Shown here in pieces: positions 50,382 to 59,251 of a stretch of DNA of 64,000 bases. The translations under genes were made by a program, and so were the position numbers. A model generated the notes under the pieces. That model worked only from the letters and a program-made list of their open reading frames with translations. It was not told the DNA's origin and did no database searches. The DNA comes from Corynebacterium marambiense (GTDB lineage: Bacteria > Actinomycetota > Actinomycetes > Mycobacteriales > Mycobacteriaceae). Every line of letters starts with the position of its first letter. Within the stretch, counting starts at the first letter, position 1. The stretch spans positions 682,001 to 746,000 of the forward strand of contig NZ_JAEIOT010000007.1 in the NCBI RefSeq assembly GCF_016342275.1, given 5' to 3'.

Positions 50382-51098
50382 CTAAGGGGACTTCAGTTTC
50401 TCTGCGTCGCAGCTCTTGTCGCGGTCAAGGTAACGGTAACGGGTGTTTCTCGACGGTCTCAGTCGGCCCGCGACCTTGCGTAGTGTCCTTTCCAGCATAT
50501 CGGCCACCCCGGCTAATCCGGGTAGGCGACGCAGGTCAGCTACCGCGAGTCCAGCGGACTCGTGCAACAGAGTCCACGCCCAGTGCTTCCCCGGGAACCG
50601 GGTGGGGGTCCCTGCCGCCCCGACCGTGGACACATTCCGGAACCCTACCTCCCGGGCGATCAGGCGGGCCCGCAGACAGTGGTTGGGATCGGTGACGATG
50701 ATGACCCCACCAGGATCCGGGTATGCGGCCAACGCGGCGGCGAAGGAGCCCCTGGTGTCGTTGCCCTGTGCCACAGCGGTGATCGCCCCCGGGTCGACTC
50801 CTGCGCGGTGGAGATGGTCCGCCCCGACACCTGCTTCTGTATACCGGTCTCCCGGCAGGTTCCCGCCGACCGTGATGATGTGGAGGGACGGGTTGACCCG
50901 CCAGAGTTCCACCGCCTGATCCAGTCGGGCCGCGAACTGGGCGCTGGGGCGGCCATCGTACTGGGCTGTTCCCGGGATGATGAGGGTCTGCACCGACCGC
51001 GGATCAGGTGTCGGGCGGTGAGCCTGCAGGACTACCCGCACAGGCCAGATCATCACCACCGCGGCGCCAATGACGCCGACTGCGCTCATACGGTTCAT
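50382..51098 (-). CDS. YdcF-like (DUF218) membrane-anchored protein
   Basis: 238 residues: one N-terminal membrane segment (SAVGVIGAAVVMIWPVRVVL), then a DUF218/YdcF domain with LIIPGTAQYDGRPSAQFAARL, ITVGGN and VTDPNHCLRARLIAREVGF. ElyC/SanA-type relatives act in envelope integrity. ATG 51098 chosen; ATG 51089 also possible. Divergent from the TPM-domain gene. Confidence 0.85.
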   Translation of the reverse strand: MNRMSAVGVIGAAVVMIWPVRVVLQAHRPTPDPRSVQTLIIPGTAQYDGRPSAQFAARLDQAVELWRVNPSLHIITVGGNLPGDRYTEAGVGADHLHRAGVDPGAITAVAQGNDTRGSFAAALAAYPDPGGVIIVTDPNHCLRARLIAREVGFRNVSTVGAAGTPTRFPGKHWAWTLLHESAGLAVADLRRLPGLAGVADMLERTLRKVAGRLRPSRNTRYRYLDRDKSCDAEKLKSP

Positions 51099-51136
51099 GC
51101 ACGCCAGTCTGTCATCGCTCCGGTACGTCGTCGCGG

Positions 51137-51142
51137 TACTCT
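51137..51142 (+). promoter_or_regulatory. -10 box of a leaderless TPM-protein transcript
   Basis: TACTCT ends 6 nt before ATG 51149; no ribosome binding site. Confidence 0.45.
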
Positions 51143-51148
51143 TGGGCC

Positions 51149-53218
51149 ATGAGTTCCGCAGCACCGTCCCCCTGTCCGCGCCGCGCCGCCCGGCCGTCGT
51201 ATCCACCGCTGTTCCACCGGCTCCCCGTCCGTCTGGCGGGAGTGAGTGCCATCGGGATGATGGCGCTCCTTGGTACCGGTGCGCCGGCTGCATGGGCGGA
51301 TCAATCAGTCTCCGTGGTCGCGCAGCAGCCAGGAGTGCTCACCTCAACGGTGACCGACAACGCCGGGGTCCTGGACGCAGGGCAGGTCGCGGAACTGGAG
51401 GCGAAGATTCGCGACTACCAGAAGTCCTCGGCGAAGAAGATCTACATTGTCTTCGAGCGCGACTTCGGTGGCATTGAGGGCTCCGAATGGGCGGAACGGG
51501 AGTTCCGGGCCAATGACGGCGCCAATGTTCTCGTCTACGCGGTGGCGGTGGAATCCAGGGACTACGGGCTGAGCTACGGGAAGGAGTTCTCTTCCTCCGA
51601 GGTCGAGCGCATGCGTGACGCGGCGTACGACCATCTGGTGGACTCCGACTTCACTGGCTCCGCCTTCGCGCTCGTCGATACTGCCTCCGGTTCCGGCGGC
51701 GGGATGTCCGGCACCGGGTGGTTGTTCCTGCTCGGTGGAGGTGGTGCTGCCGCGGCGACTTTCGTCGGTGTGAAGCGCTCCGCGAAGAAGAATTCCCGGA
51801 AGAAGCGCGCCGCTCTCGTCAGCGATGCCCGGGCGCTACCACCGGAGCAGTCGGACCGGCTAGAGGACATGCCGCTGGATGTCCTCGAACAATTGGCGCA
51901 GGAGGAGCTAGTAAGCACCGACGAGTCAATCAGGGGGGCCCGCGAGGAGCTCGATCTCGCGGTGTCCGAGTTCGGCGCGGAACGCACGCGCCCGTTCACC
52001 CGCGCGATGAACGACTCGACGGGGACGCTGCAGCGGGCCTTCGCGACGAAACGACGTCTCGATGACGCAGTCCCCGAAGATGCCGGGACCCGCCGGGGCA
52101 TGCTGATCGACATCATCACCAGCTGCAAGAAGGCAGACCAGGCACTCGAGGCCAAGGCCGACGAGTTCAGCTCCATGCGGAATCTGCTGGTCAACGCCAA
52201 CAGTCGCCTCGATGAGCTCACGCAGAAGACCATCGCTCTACGCACGGATCTTCCGCAGGCTCGCGAGTCACTCGAGCAGCTGCACGAACGCTTCGACGCC
52301 GGGTGGGTGTCCGCTCTGGACGACAACCCGGATCTGGCCGAGGCGCACTTGAACGAAGCCGAGTCCACCATGGAACGGGCCCGCGCACTGGCCGCGAGGC
52401 CCGCCGGGCAGCAGGGCGGCCTCGTGGACGACATCCGGCACATCGAATCTGCTCTCCAGCAGGCGGAGAAGCTCCTCGACGGGGTGGAGCACGGGGAATC
52501 CAACATCCGTGCGGCGCGGGCCAATCTCGGCCCACTCGCCGACGAGATCAGGGCTGAGATCGCCGAGGCCCGACAGATCATCTCCTCCGCCGAGCGGGAC
52601 GGCCTCGGTGTCGATCACTCTGCTCTCACCGAGATCGCCGGACGCGCGGAGAAGGACAGCGCCGCGGCGATGGCCCGGGCCGACAGTGACCCGCTGGGAA
52701 CGTGGGAGACGCTGCTCGCCCTCGACGCAGAACTAGATGACCGTCTCGATTCCTTCCGTACCCGGGCCGCTGACGCGGGGCGCAGGCGGGAGATGTTTGA
52801 CCGGGCGATGGGGACCGCGACGACAACTCTGCAGGCGGCGGAGGATCTCATCTCCACCCGCGGCAGGGTGATCGGCGGAACCGCCCGGACGCACCTCGCG
52901 GCGGCCCAACGGCTGCACGCGACGGCTCTCAACGACCGTGACGGAGATCTTCGGGCCGCCACCCGTGCGGCAGGGCAGTGCGTGTCGGCGTCGAATGCGG
53001 CACTTGCTGCCGCGCAGCGGGACATCCGTGACTACGAGCGCCGGATGAATCGCCGCAGTGGTGGCGGGAACGGGGCGTTCGTCGCCGGCATGGTCCTCAA
53101 CTCGATCCTCAGCAACGGTGGTCGAGGCGGTGGCTTCGGCGGGGGATTCGGTGGCGGCGGCGGCAGCTTCGGCGGTGGCGGCGGAAACCTCGGCGGGTCT
53201 TTCGGCGGCAAATTCTGA
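51149..53218 (+). CDS. TPM-domain secreted/membrane protein
   Basis: 689 residues, like M. tuberculosis Rv2345. Signal peptide to about residue 50 (AWA-DQ); a TPM (YgcG) domain at about 62-180 starting VTDNAGVLDAGQVAELEAKI; a membrane span near 189-207; then a long helical, Glu/Arg/Ala-rich region (about 225-640) predicted as coiled coil; and a Gly/Phe-rich tail (GGGFGGGFGGGG). Domain order places the coiled coil in the cytoplasm. Role unknown; TPM proteins are linked to membrane-complex repair. Confidence 0.9.
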   Translation: MSSAAPSPCPRRAARPSYPPLFHRLPVRLAGVSAIGMMALLGTGAPAAWADQSVSVVAQQPGVLTSTVTDNAGVLDAGQVAELEAKIRDYQKSSAKKIYIVFERDFGGIEGSEWAEREFRANDGANVLVYAVAVESRDYGLSYGKEFSSSEVERMRDAAYDHLVDSDFTGSAFALVDTASGSGGGMSGTGWLFLLGGGGAAAATFVGVKRSAKKNSRKKRAALVSDARALPPEQSDRLEDMPLDVLEQLAQEELVSTDESIRGAREELDLAVSEFGAERTRPFTRAMNDSTGTLQRAFATKRRLDDAVPEDAGTRRGMLIDIITSCKKADQALEAKADEFSSMRNLLVNANSRLDELTQKTIALRTDLPQARESLEQLHERFDAGWVSALDDNPDLAEAHLNEAESTMERARALAARPAGQQGGLVDDIRHIESALQQAEKLLDGVEHGESNIRAARANLGPLADEIRAEIAEARQIISSAERDGLGVDHSALTEIAGRAEKDSAAAMARADSDPLGTWETLLALDAELDDRLDSFRTRAADAGRRREMFDRAMGTATTTLQAAEDLISTRGRVIGGTARTHLAAAQRLHATALNDRDGDLRAATRAAGQCVSASNAALAAAQRDIRDYERRMNRRSGGGNGAFVAGMVLNSILSNGGRGGGFGGGFGGGGGSFGGGGGNLGGSFGGKF

Positions 53219-53231
53219 CGCCACCCCGGGG

Positions 53232-53717
53232 TCAGACCCTGAGGTTGTGTTCCACCGCATCGACGAGGACGCACGCCCACGACAGCACGATGCCCTGGAT
53301 CATGGGCAGATCGGCGTGCCGGGGGCCGTCGAAGACCTTCAGTGCCCCCCTGAGATCCGGGTGCGTCGAGGCGACGATTCCGGTGGGCCCGATGATGTCC
53401 CGGTCGGTGCGGAACAGGGAGCGGCGGCGCAGGGTGTACCGAGTTCCCGCACAGTAGCCCGTCAATCGGCGGACCGTGAGTCCCTGTTGGAGAACGGTGT
53501 AGACCTCACCGCCCGAGAGCGTGGCCCGGCACCGGAACCGGAGGCCCGGGGCGGAACGCTCGACCAGTATCCGATCGTCCACGGTGTGGATCACGCCGGC
53601 GGACATCATCGCGATGACGTCACCGTGACCGTCCCTGAGGTAACCGTCCGCCCAAACCCAGTGATCGGGAGACTCTGCCGCGAACAGCCCCGCCTTGTCC
53701 TCGTCCCCGGCAGACAT
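53232..53717 (-). CDS. Hypothetical protein, possible paralogue of the next gene
   Basis: 161 residues from ATG 53717, which has GGAGG 4 nt upstream. Beta-rich (RFRCRATLSGGEVYTVLQQG), with a weakly hydrophobic C-terminal helix (MIQGIVLSWACVLVDAVEH). It sits directly after a similar-sized gene with the same layout (beta domain then C-terminal helix), suggesting duplication, possibly of tubby/scramblase-like fold; that is only a guess. Convergent with the TPM gene. Confidence 0.7.
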   Translation of the reverse strand: MSAGDEDKAGLFAAESPDHWVWADGYLRDGHGDVIAMMSAGVIHTVDDRILVERSAPGLRFRCRATLSGGEVYTVLQQGLTVRRLTGYCAGTRYTLRRRSLFRTDRDIIGPTGIVASTHPDLRGALKVFDGPRHADLPMIQGIVLSWACVLVDAVEHNLRV

Positions 53718-53731
53718 CGTTCCTCCGGCGC

Positions 53732-54271
53732 TCAATTCAGGAAGAACCAGATGATCAGTGGAGTCAGGATCAACAGGCTCACCGTGAGCACCACGGTCGA
53801 GCTGATCATCTTCGCTTCAAGGGCCATCCGGGACACCCACGCGGCGAACACGGCGCGGTCCACCGGTAGGGTCACGTCGGGTTCCATCTCCACGATGACC
53901 TTCCTGACGCCGTGGTTCGCCCCGGAGAACTGTCCCAGTTTCGTCCCATCGGCGGCCTCGATGACCCAGTCCGTGCGGGCTTCGTTGACGAAGACTGCCT
54001 CCGATTCACCGGCGAAGTCGACCGTGATCGTTTTAGCGCGGGCCAGTCTGGGTTTGTTGGGCGTCGCGGTGAATACCCGACCGTCGGCGAGGGTTGCGCT
54101 GAGGGGGCCGGATTTCGGGGCTGACAACCGCCATTCAGCGCCCTCGACCGTGGCGAGGTGATCGTCCACGGGTTCGGTCTCAAAAACGGCAACGTCCCGG
54201 TCCCCCAGTGCGAGGGACAGCGTCGTGTGCCCGTCGGACGTCTCCCGTGGTCCCCAGGTCAGATTCTCCAT
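53732..54271 (-). CDS. Hypothetical tail-anchored protein
   Basis: 179 residues from ATG 54271. A beta-rich domain (about 5-135) precedes a strong C-terminal membrane segment (SSTVVLTVSLLILTPLIIWF) ending four residues before the stop, so a tail anchor is likely. The next gene begins about 14 nt downstream. I do not recognise the family. Confidence 0.75.
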   Translation of the reverse strand: MENLTWGPRETSDGHTTLSLALGDRDVAVFETEPVDDHLATVEGAEWRLSAPKSGPLSATLADGRVFTATPNKPRLARAKTITVDFAGESEAVFVNEARTDWVIEAADGTKLGQFSGANHGVRKVIVEMEPDVTLPVDRAVFAAWVSRMALEAKMISSTVVLTVSLLILTPLIIWFFLN

Positions 54272-54344
54272 GGCGGTGTGCCAACCTTTCTTCCGGTGAA
54301 CAGGTGACCCGGTCCGGGGCACCCAGTCTCCCCTGAGGGAGGTG

Positions 54345-55730
54345 TCAGCAGCCGATCAGGCGTGCGGCGAGGTAGCTCTCCAGCTCGTCGAGGGCGACCC
54401 GCTCCTGCTCCATGGTGTCACGCTCACGAACGGTGACCGCGTTGTCCTCGAGCGTGTCGAAGTCGACCGTGACGCAGAACGGGGTGCCAATCTCGTCCTG
54501 ACGACGGTACCGGCGGCCGATGGCGCCGGAGGTGTCGTACTCGATGTTCCAGTGCTGGCGCAGGGTCTCGGCGACCTTCTCCGCGGTCGGGGTGAGAGTG
54601 TCCTTCTTGGACAGCGGCAGAACCGCGACCTTTACTGGCGCGAGACGACGGTCGAGCTTCAGCACGACGCGCTTGTCCACGCCGCCCTTGGAGTTCGGGG
54701 CCTCATCCTCGTGGTAGGCATCGACGAGGAACGCCATCATCGAACGACCGAGACCGGCTGCGGGCTCAATGACATAGGGGGTCCAGCGCTCGCCGGATTC
54801 CTGGTCGAAGAAGGAGAGGTCTTCGCCGGAGCCTTTCGCGTGGGTGGACAGATCGAAGTCAGTGCGATTGGCCACGCCCTCGAGCTCGCCCCACTTGCCG
54901 TTGGCGAAGTGGAACGCATACTCCACGTCGACGGTGCGCTTTGAGTAGTGCGACAGCTTCTCCTGCGGGTGCTCGTAGAGGCGCAGGTTCTCCGGGTCGA
55001 TACCGAGGTCGACGTACCAGTTGAACCGGTGGTCGATCCAGTACTGGTGCCATTCCTCGTCCTCGCCGGGCTTGACGAAGAACTCCATCTCCATCTGCTC
55101 GAACTCGCGGGTCCGGAAGATGAAGTTGCCCGGGGTGATCTCGTTACGGAAGGACTTGCCGATCTGCGCGATACCGAACGGGGGCTTCATCCGGGCTGAG
55201 GTCATGACGTTCTTGAAGTTGACGAAGATGCCCTGGGCGGTCTCGGGACGCAGGTAGTGCAGGCCCTCCTCGTCGTCGACGGGGCCGAGGAACGTCTTGA
55301 GCATGCCGGAGAACTCGCGGGGCTCGGTCCAGTTACCGGGCTGGCCGGTCTCCGGGTCGTTGATGTCGGCGAGGCCGTTTGCCGGCGGGTGCCCGTGCTT
55401 CTCCTCATAGGCTTCCAGCAGATGGTCGGCGCGGTAGCGCTTGTGGGTGTGGAGTGACTCCACGAGCGGGTCTGTGAACACCTCCAGATGACCGGAGGAG
55501 ACCCAGACCTGGCGGGGCAGGATGACCGAGGAATCCAGACCGACGACGTCGGGACGGGAGGTCACCATGGATCGCCACCACTGCTTCTTGATGTTCTCCT
55601 TGAGCTCGACACCGAGCGGGCCATAGTCCCACGCGGAGCGGGTACCGCCGTAGATCTCGCCGCAGGGGTAGACCAGTCCACGTCGTTTACAGAGGTTCAC
55701 GACGGTTTCAATGGTGGTTTTCTGTGCCAC
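54345..55730 (-). CDS. glyS: Glycyl-tRNA synthetase (alpha-2 type)
   Basis: 461-residue class II synthetase that charges tRNA-Gly. Motifs: [20 protein letters not shown] near the N terminus, [11 protein letters not shown] (motif with AQG), [21 protein letters not shown] (motif 2) and [16 protein letters not shown] (motif 3 with GLGR). This is the eukaryote-like dimer, the normal form in actinobacteria. Transcript probably begins near 55869, leaving a leader of about 140 nt with stable hairpins. Confidence 0.97.
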   Translation of the reverse strand: MAQKTTIETVVNLCKRRGLVYPCGEIYGGTRSAWDYGPLGVELKENIKKQWWRSMVTSRPDVVGLDSSVILPRQVWVSSGHLEVFTDPLVESLHTHKRYRADHLLEAYEEKHGHPPANGLADINDPETGQPGNWTEPREFSGMLKTFLGPVDDEEGLHYLRPETAQGIFVNFKNVMTSARMKPPFGIAQIGKSFRNEITPGNFIFRTREFEQMEMEFFVKPGEDEEWHQYWIDHRFNWYVDLGIDPENLRLYEHPQEKLSHYSKRTVDVEYAFHFANGKWGELEGVANRTDFDLSTHAKGSGEDLSFFDQESGERWTPYVIEPAAGLGRSMMAFLVDAYHEDEAPNSKGGVDKRVVLKLDRRLAPVKVAVLPLSKKDTLTPTAEKVAETLRQHWNIEYDTSGAIGRRYRRQDEIGTPFCVTVDFDTLEDNAVTVRERDTMEQERVALDELESYLAARLIGC

Positions 55731-56096
55731 GGTTCTTCAGTACTCCTATAAGGGAAGATGTACGGTTCGTTGATGCTCGGTGACGGCGGCGTCTGGGTTT
55801 CACCTTCCCGGTGACTCCACAGAAGCCAGAGCACACCGGCGGAGGGCTCTCACCCCGCCGCACCAGTCCAGAACCAGTCTAGCCCGCGGGGCCCGAGGCT
55901 CAGGATCGGCCCGGGGTTTTCCCTGCGGTCCATCCTGCGGCGCGGCGGCAGGTACGGGGTAGCGGACAACCTGGACGCGCTATCATGTGGGGAACAGACT
56001 GTCTCGCCGCCGTACGGTCCGGCGGCAGGGGGAATCCAGCCCTCTCCCCCTGAATCCGGGCAGCTGATCATGCACCCTGCAGGAAGGACCCCGCAC
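55731..56096. promoter_or_regulatory. Divergent glyS-zur control region and glyS leader
   Basis: No gene in these 366 bp. Minus strand: TAGACT (complement of 55876-55881) is the likely glyS -10. The leader then has a strong GC hairpin (complement of 55837-55860), a TCACC-N5-GGTGA hairpin (55800-55814) and GACGCCGCCGTC (complement of 55782-55793), whose CCGCCG could also pair with the CGGCGG of the first hairpin. No T-box sequence is visible. Plus strand: TATCAT at 55981-55986 is a likely zur -10. Confidence 0.45.
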
Positions 56097-56540
56097 ATGT
56101 CCGCCAACCAGGACTCGACCATTCCGAAGCTGGGTGTGCGCAGCACCCGTCAGCGCGCCGCCGTGGTCGAGGTACTCCGCGGTCTGGACACCTTCGCTTC
56201 CGCGAAGACGATCCACCGCGAACTCGGCGAACGCAACCACAAGGTCGGTCTGACGACCGTTTACCGGACCCTCCAATCGCTCGCGGATATCCATGCGGTC
56301 GACGTGCTGCACATGGCGACCGGTGAGTCCCTCTACCGGCACTGCGACACCGAGGCGCACCATCACCATCTGGTCTGCACCGAGTGCGGTCACACGATCG
56401 AGATCGAGGGCGGACCGGTGGAGAAGTGGGCTCTGGAGGAATCCCGCCGCAACGATTTCCAGCTCACCGGCCACACCGCCGAGGTGTTCGGCTTGTGCGC
56501 CGACTGCCGTGCCGGACGGAGCACCGGCACGGACAACTGA
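56097..56540 (+). CDS. zur: Zinc uptake regulator (Fur family)
   Basis: 147-residue Fur-type repressor. DNA-binding half: TRQRAAVVEVLRGLDTFASA and VGLTTVYRTLQSLAD. Metal half: HCDTEAHHHHLVCTECGHTIEI with the His cluster, and CADC at the C terminus completing a CxxC...CxxC structural zinc site. Position after glyS matches FurB/Zur of mycobacteria and corynebacteria, which repress zinc uptake genes. ATG 56097 has GGAAGGA at good spacing; ATG 56070 is in frame upstream. The small ArsR gene that usually precedes zur is absent here. Confidence 0.92.
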   Translation: MSANQDSTIPKLGVRSTRQRAAVVEVLRGLDTFASAKTIHRELGERNHKVGLTTVYRTLQSLADIHAVDVLHMATGESLYRHCDTEAHHHHLVCTECGHTIEIEGGPVEKWALEESRRNDFQLTGHTAEVFGLCADCRAGRSTGTDN

Positions 56541-56571
56541 CGGGGACCGGAGAGCGGCGTCAGTCAGCTCA

Positions 56572-57687
56572 TCAGACCAGAACGCCAAGCACGTTGCCGA
56601 GGCCGAATGTGGCCGCCGCGGCACCAATGCCGACGGCGAGTTGGACCAATGCCTTCCGGAGGGGCTGTACCCCGGACAGCAGCCCCACGATGGAGCCGGT
56701 ACACAGCAGGGCGATCCCGACAAGAATGCAGGAGATCACCGTGGCCGTCAGGGTGGACAGTCCGAAGAAAAACGGCACACACGGGATCAGTGCACCGGAT
56801 GCGAAGAACAGGAAACTGGACACTGCGGCGGACATCCCGGAGCCGACGACCTCTGGATCAGCAGGCGCTGCGCCGACCGGAACCGTCGATATCGCCTCCC
56901 GTTCCACCGGTCGATTCGCCCGGATCCCGGCGAACACCACCGCAGCTTTCGCTTTCGCCTCCTCTCCGCTCATGCCACGTGCGCGGTAGACCAGCTCGAG
57001 TTCATTGGAGTTCACGTCCAGCTGCGGGAGCTGGGCGGAGGCCATCGGATCGGCGGTGGACGCCTCGAGGAGGTCCCGCTGCGAGGACACCGAGATGTAC
57101 TCTCCGGCGGCCATGGACAGTGCCCCGGCGAGCAGGCCCGTCAACCCAGTCATCACGATGACACCGTTGCTCGTCACGGCCCCCACAACACCGAGGATGA
57201 GAGCGAGGTTACTGACCAGGCCGTCGTTCATGCCGAACACGGCGGCCCGGAAGTTGCCGGAGATCTGTTCCCTGCCCCGGGCCGCGAGCCCGCGCACGAC
57301 CTCAGCGTGGATGCACTCGTCCGCGGTCATCTGGTCGGTAGCGTCTTCGTCATCCAGGTACGGGGTGCGCTGCTCTGCGGACTGCATGAGGGCGAGGGTG
57401 AACACGCTGCCGAAACGACGGGCGAGGAAACCCATGAGGAGGGTGGAGTAGTCGGGGCGCCGCGGCATTCCGACGTGATTGCCCAGCAGGGTGCGCCAGT
57501 GTTCCTCGTGCCGGGCCTCCGCGTCGGCGAGGGAGAGGAGGATGTCGCGTTCCTCGCCCGTCTTGTGCAGAGCGAGCTCGCGGTAGACGGCGGCTTCTGC
57601 TCGTTCGTTGGCGAGATACCGCTGCCACCGTTTGATCTGTGCGCGGGTCGGTTCTCCCACCACAGGAGCTTCGGAGTTCTCCGTCAT
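56572..57687 (-). CDS. Rubrerythrin-like/VIT1 fusion membrane protein
   Basis: 371 residues. The N-terminal four-helix ferritin-like domain (about 15-140) carries Glu and ExxH metal ligands (NERAEAAVYREL, ADAEARHEEHW, ADECIHAEVV). The C-terminal VIT1/CCC1 domain has the signature FRAAVFGMNDGLVSNLALILGV and GALSMAAGEYISVSSQ. Such membrane ferritin-like proteins (MbfA type) export iron or manganese. It is contiguous with uppS: its ATG follows the uppS stop without a gap. Confidence 0.9.
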   Translation of the reverse strand: MTENSEAPVVGEPTRAQIKRWQRYLANERAEAAVYRELALHKTGEERDILLSLADAEARHEEHWRTLLGNHVGMPRRPDYSTLLMGFLARRFGSVFTLALMQSAEQRTPYLDDEDATDQMTADECIHAEVVRGLAARGREQISGNFRAAVFGMNDGLVSNLALILGVVGAVTSNGVIVMTGLTGLLAGALSMAAGEYISVSSQRDLLEASTADPMASAQLPQLDVNSNELELVYRARGMSGEEAKAKAAVVFAGIRANRPVEREAISTVPVGAAPADPEVVGSGMSAAVSSFLFFASGALIPCVPFFFGLSTLTATVISCILVGIALLCTGSIVGLLSGVQPLRKALVQLAVGIGAAAATFGLGNVLGVLV

Positions 57688-58419
57688 CTATCTGACCCCC
57701 CCAAAACGCCGGTCCCGGTGTGCATACTCGATGACCGCGTCATACAGATCCTGCGGCGTGAAGTCGGGGAACAGCTTGTCCTGGTAGACCATCTCGGCGT
57801 AGGCGGACTGCCAGAGCAGGAAGTTCGACGTCCGTTTCTCACCCGAGGGACGGAGGAAAAGATCGACGTCGGGCATGTCCGGCTCATCGAGGAAGTTCGG
57901 GAAGCTCGCCTCGGTGATCTGCTCAGGTCGTAGACGACCGGCCGCGGCTTCTGCAGCGATGGCCCGGGCGGCATCGATGATCTCGGCTCGCCCACCGTAG
58001 TTGACGCACATCGCGAGCGTCATCGTGGTGTTGTCCTTGGTCAGTTCCTCGGCAGCCTCCAACTCACGGATCACCGAGCGCCACAGCCGCGGCCGACGCC
58101 CGACCCACCGAACACGCACCCCCTTGGCGTGCAGACCGTCCCGCTGCCGACGCAGCACATCCCGGTTGAACCCCATGAGGAACCGAACCTCATCGGTGGA
58201 GCGCCGCCAATTCTCCGTCGAAAACGCATACGCCGAGAGATAGGGCACACCGAGGGCGATACAGGCGTCCACGACGTCGAGAAGCACCGCCTCCCCCCGG
58301 CGGTGCCCCTCCGTGCGCTTCATGCCCCGCTCCGTGGCCCAGCGGCCGTTGCCGTCCATCACCAGTGCAATGTGCTTGGGAAGGAACTCGGCGGGGATAT
58401 CGGGCGGGGTGGTGTTCAC
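57688..58419 (-). CDS. uppS: Z-isoprenyl diphosphate synthase (undecaprenyl/decaprenyl)
   Basis: 243-residue cis-prenyltransferase making the lipid carrier for peptidoglycan and arabinogalactan. Motifs: [13 protein letters not shown] (catalytic Asp), [39 protein letters not shown] 58419 is chosen because GGAG lies 8 nt before it; GTG 58425 is 2 codons upstream. Confidence 0.95.
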   Translation of the reverse strand: MNTTPPDIPAEFLPKHIALVMDGNGRWATERGMKRTEGHRRGEAVLLDVVDACIALGVPYLSAYAFSTENWRRSTDEVRFLMGFNRDVLRRQRDGLHAKGVRVRWVGRRPRLWRSVIRELEAAEELTKDNTTMTLAMCVNYGGRAEIIDAARAIAAEAAAGRLRPEQITEASFPNFLDEPDMPDVDLFLRPSGEKRTSNFLLWQSAYAEMVYQDKLFPDFTPQDLYDAVIEYAHRDRRFGGVR

Positions 58420-58482
58420 ATTCACCGCTCCATTGTGCCACCCGGCCCCGTCCCGGGAAACCACCCCGGTCACTGCTCACGG

Positions 58483-59250
58483 TCAGCCCTGATCGAGCAG
58501 GTCCAGGGACCGGACCCGGTGTTCCAGGTGCCAGTGCAGATGCGCACGCACGAGTTGATGCGCCTGACCGGCGAAATCAGTGAATACCCCGTCCCCAGTG
58601 TCCTCGGAGGCCGCCCGCGCCGCCTCCACCGCCGGCCACGCTTCGTGGGCGAGCCACCACATGAGGCGGAGCACCGCTTCATCGGGCGTCGCCGCCCCGG
58701 GAGGCCTGCACGTCCCGCACACCGCTCCCCCGGCCGCGGGGTGGAAGGCGTGGTGCGGTCCGGGTCGCCCGCAGTGCGCGCAGTCGAACAGGCTCGGCGC
58801 CCATCCGGCGTGCCCCATCGCCCTGAGCAGGAAGGAGTCGAGTTCGGCCGTCGGGTCGGGGGCGGTGCGCAGGCGGGCCAGCGCTGCTGCGCTAGCGTCG
58901 AACAGCCACGGATCATCGCCGAACTCGGCGACGGCGAGGCGTTCCGCGGACTCGAGGACCGCGCAGGCACAGGTGTAGCGGGCGTAATCCTCGATGATCC
59001 CGGAACCGTGATAGGCCACCGTGTCTGCGTCGGTGATGCTGTACAGGTTTCGCCCCGGGTACAGCTGCACGTCGATCTCGACGAACGGCTGGAGGCGGGA
59101 CCCGAACCGTGACCGGGTGCGCCGCACGCCCTTCGCCACGCTGCGCACCAACCCGTGTCCGCGGGTCAGGAGTACGACGACGCGGTCGGCCTCACCGAAG
59201 TCGTGGGTCCGCACCACGAGCGCCCGGTCGCGGAAGCTCGGTGCACGCAT
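58483..59250 (-). CDS. recO: DNA repair protein RecO
   Basis: 255 residues. OB-fold N terminus (FRDRALVVRTHDFGEADRVV), then a helical domain with a Cys4 zinc finger, FDCAHCGRPG and VCGTCRPPG. RecO helps load RecA with RecF/RecR. It begins one base after the era stop, so both are on one mRNA. Confidence 0.95.
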   Translation of the reverse strand: MRAPSFRDRALVVRTHDFGEADRVVVLLTRGHGLVRSVAKGVRRTRSRFGSRLQPFVEIDVQLYPGRNLYSITDADTVAYHGSGIIEDYARYTCACAVLESAERLAVAEFGDDPWLFDASAAALARLRTAPDPTAELDSFLLRAMGHAGWAPSLFDCAHCGRPGPHHAFHPAAGGAVCGTCRPPGAATPDEAVLRLMWWLAHEAWPAVEAARAASEDTGDGVFTDFAGQAHQLVRAHLHWHLEHRVRSLDLLDQG

Positions 59251-59251
59251 C

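Noticed and set aside
55731..55869. T-box riboswitch for glyS
   Set aside because: No AGGGTGGnACCGCG-type T-box sequence or Stem I landmarks seen.
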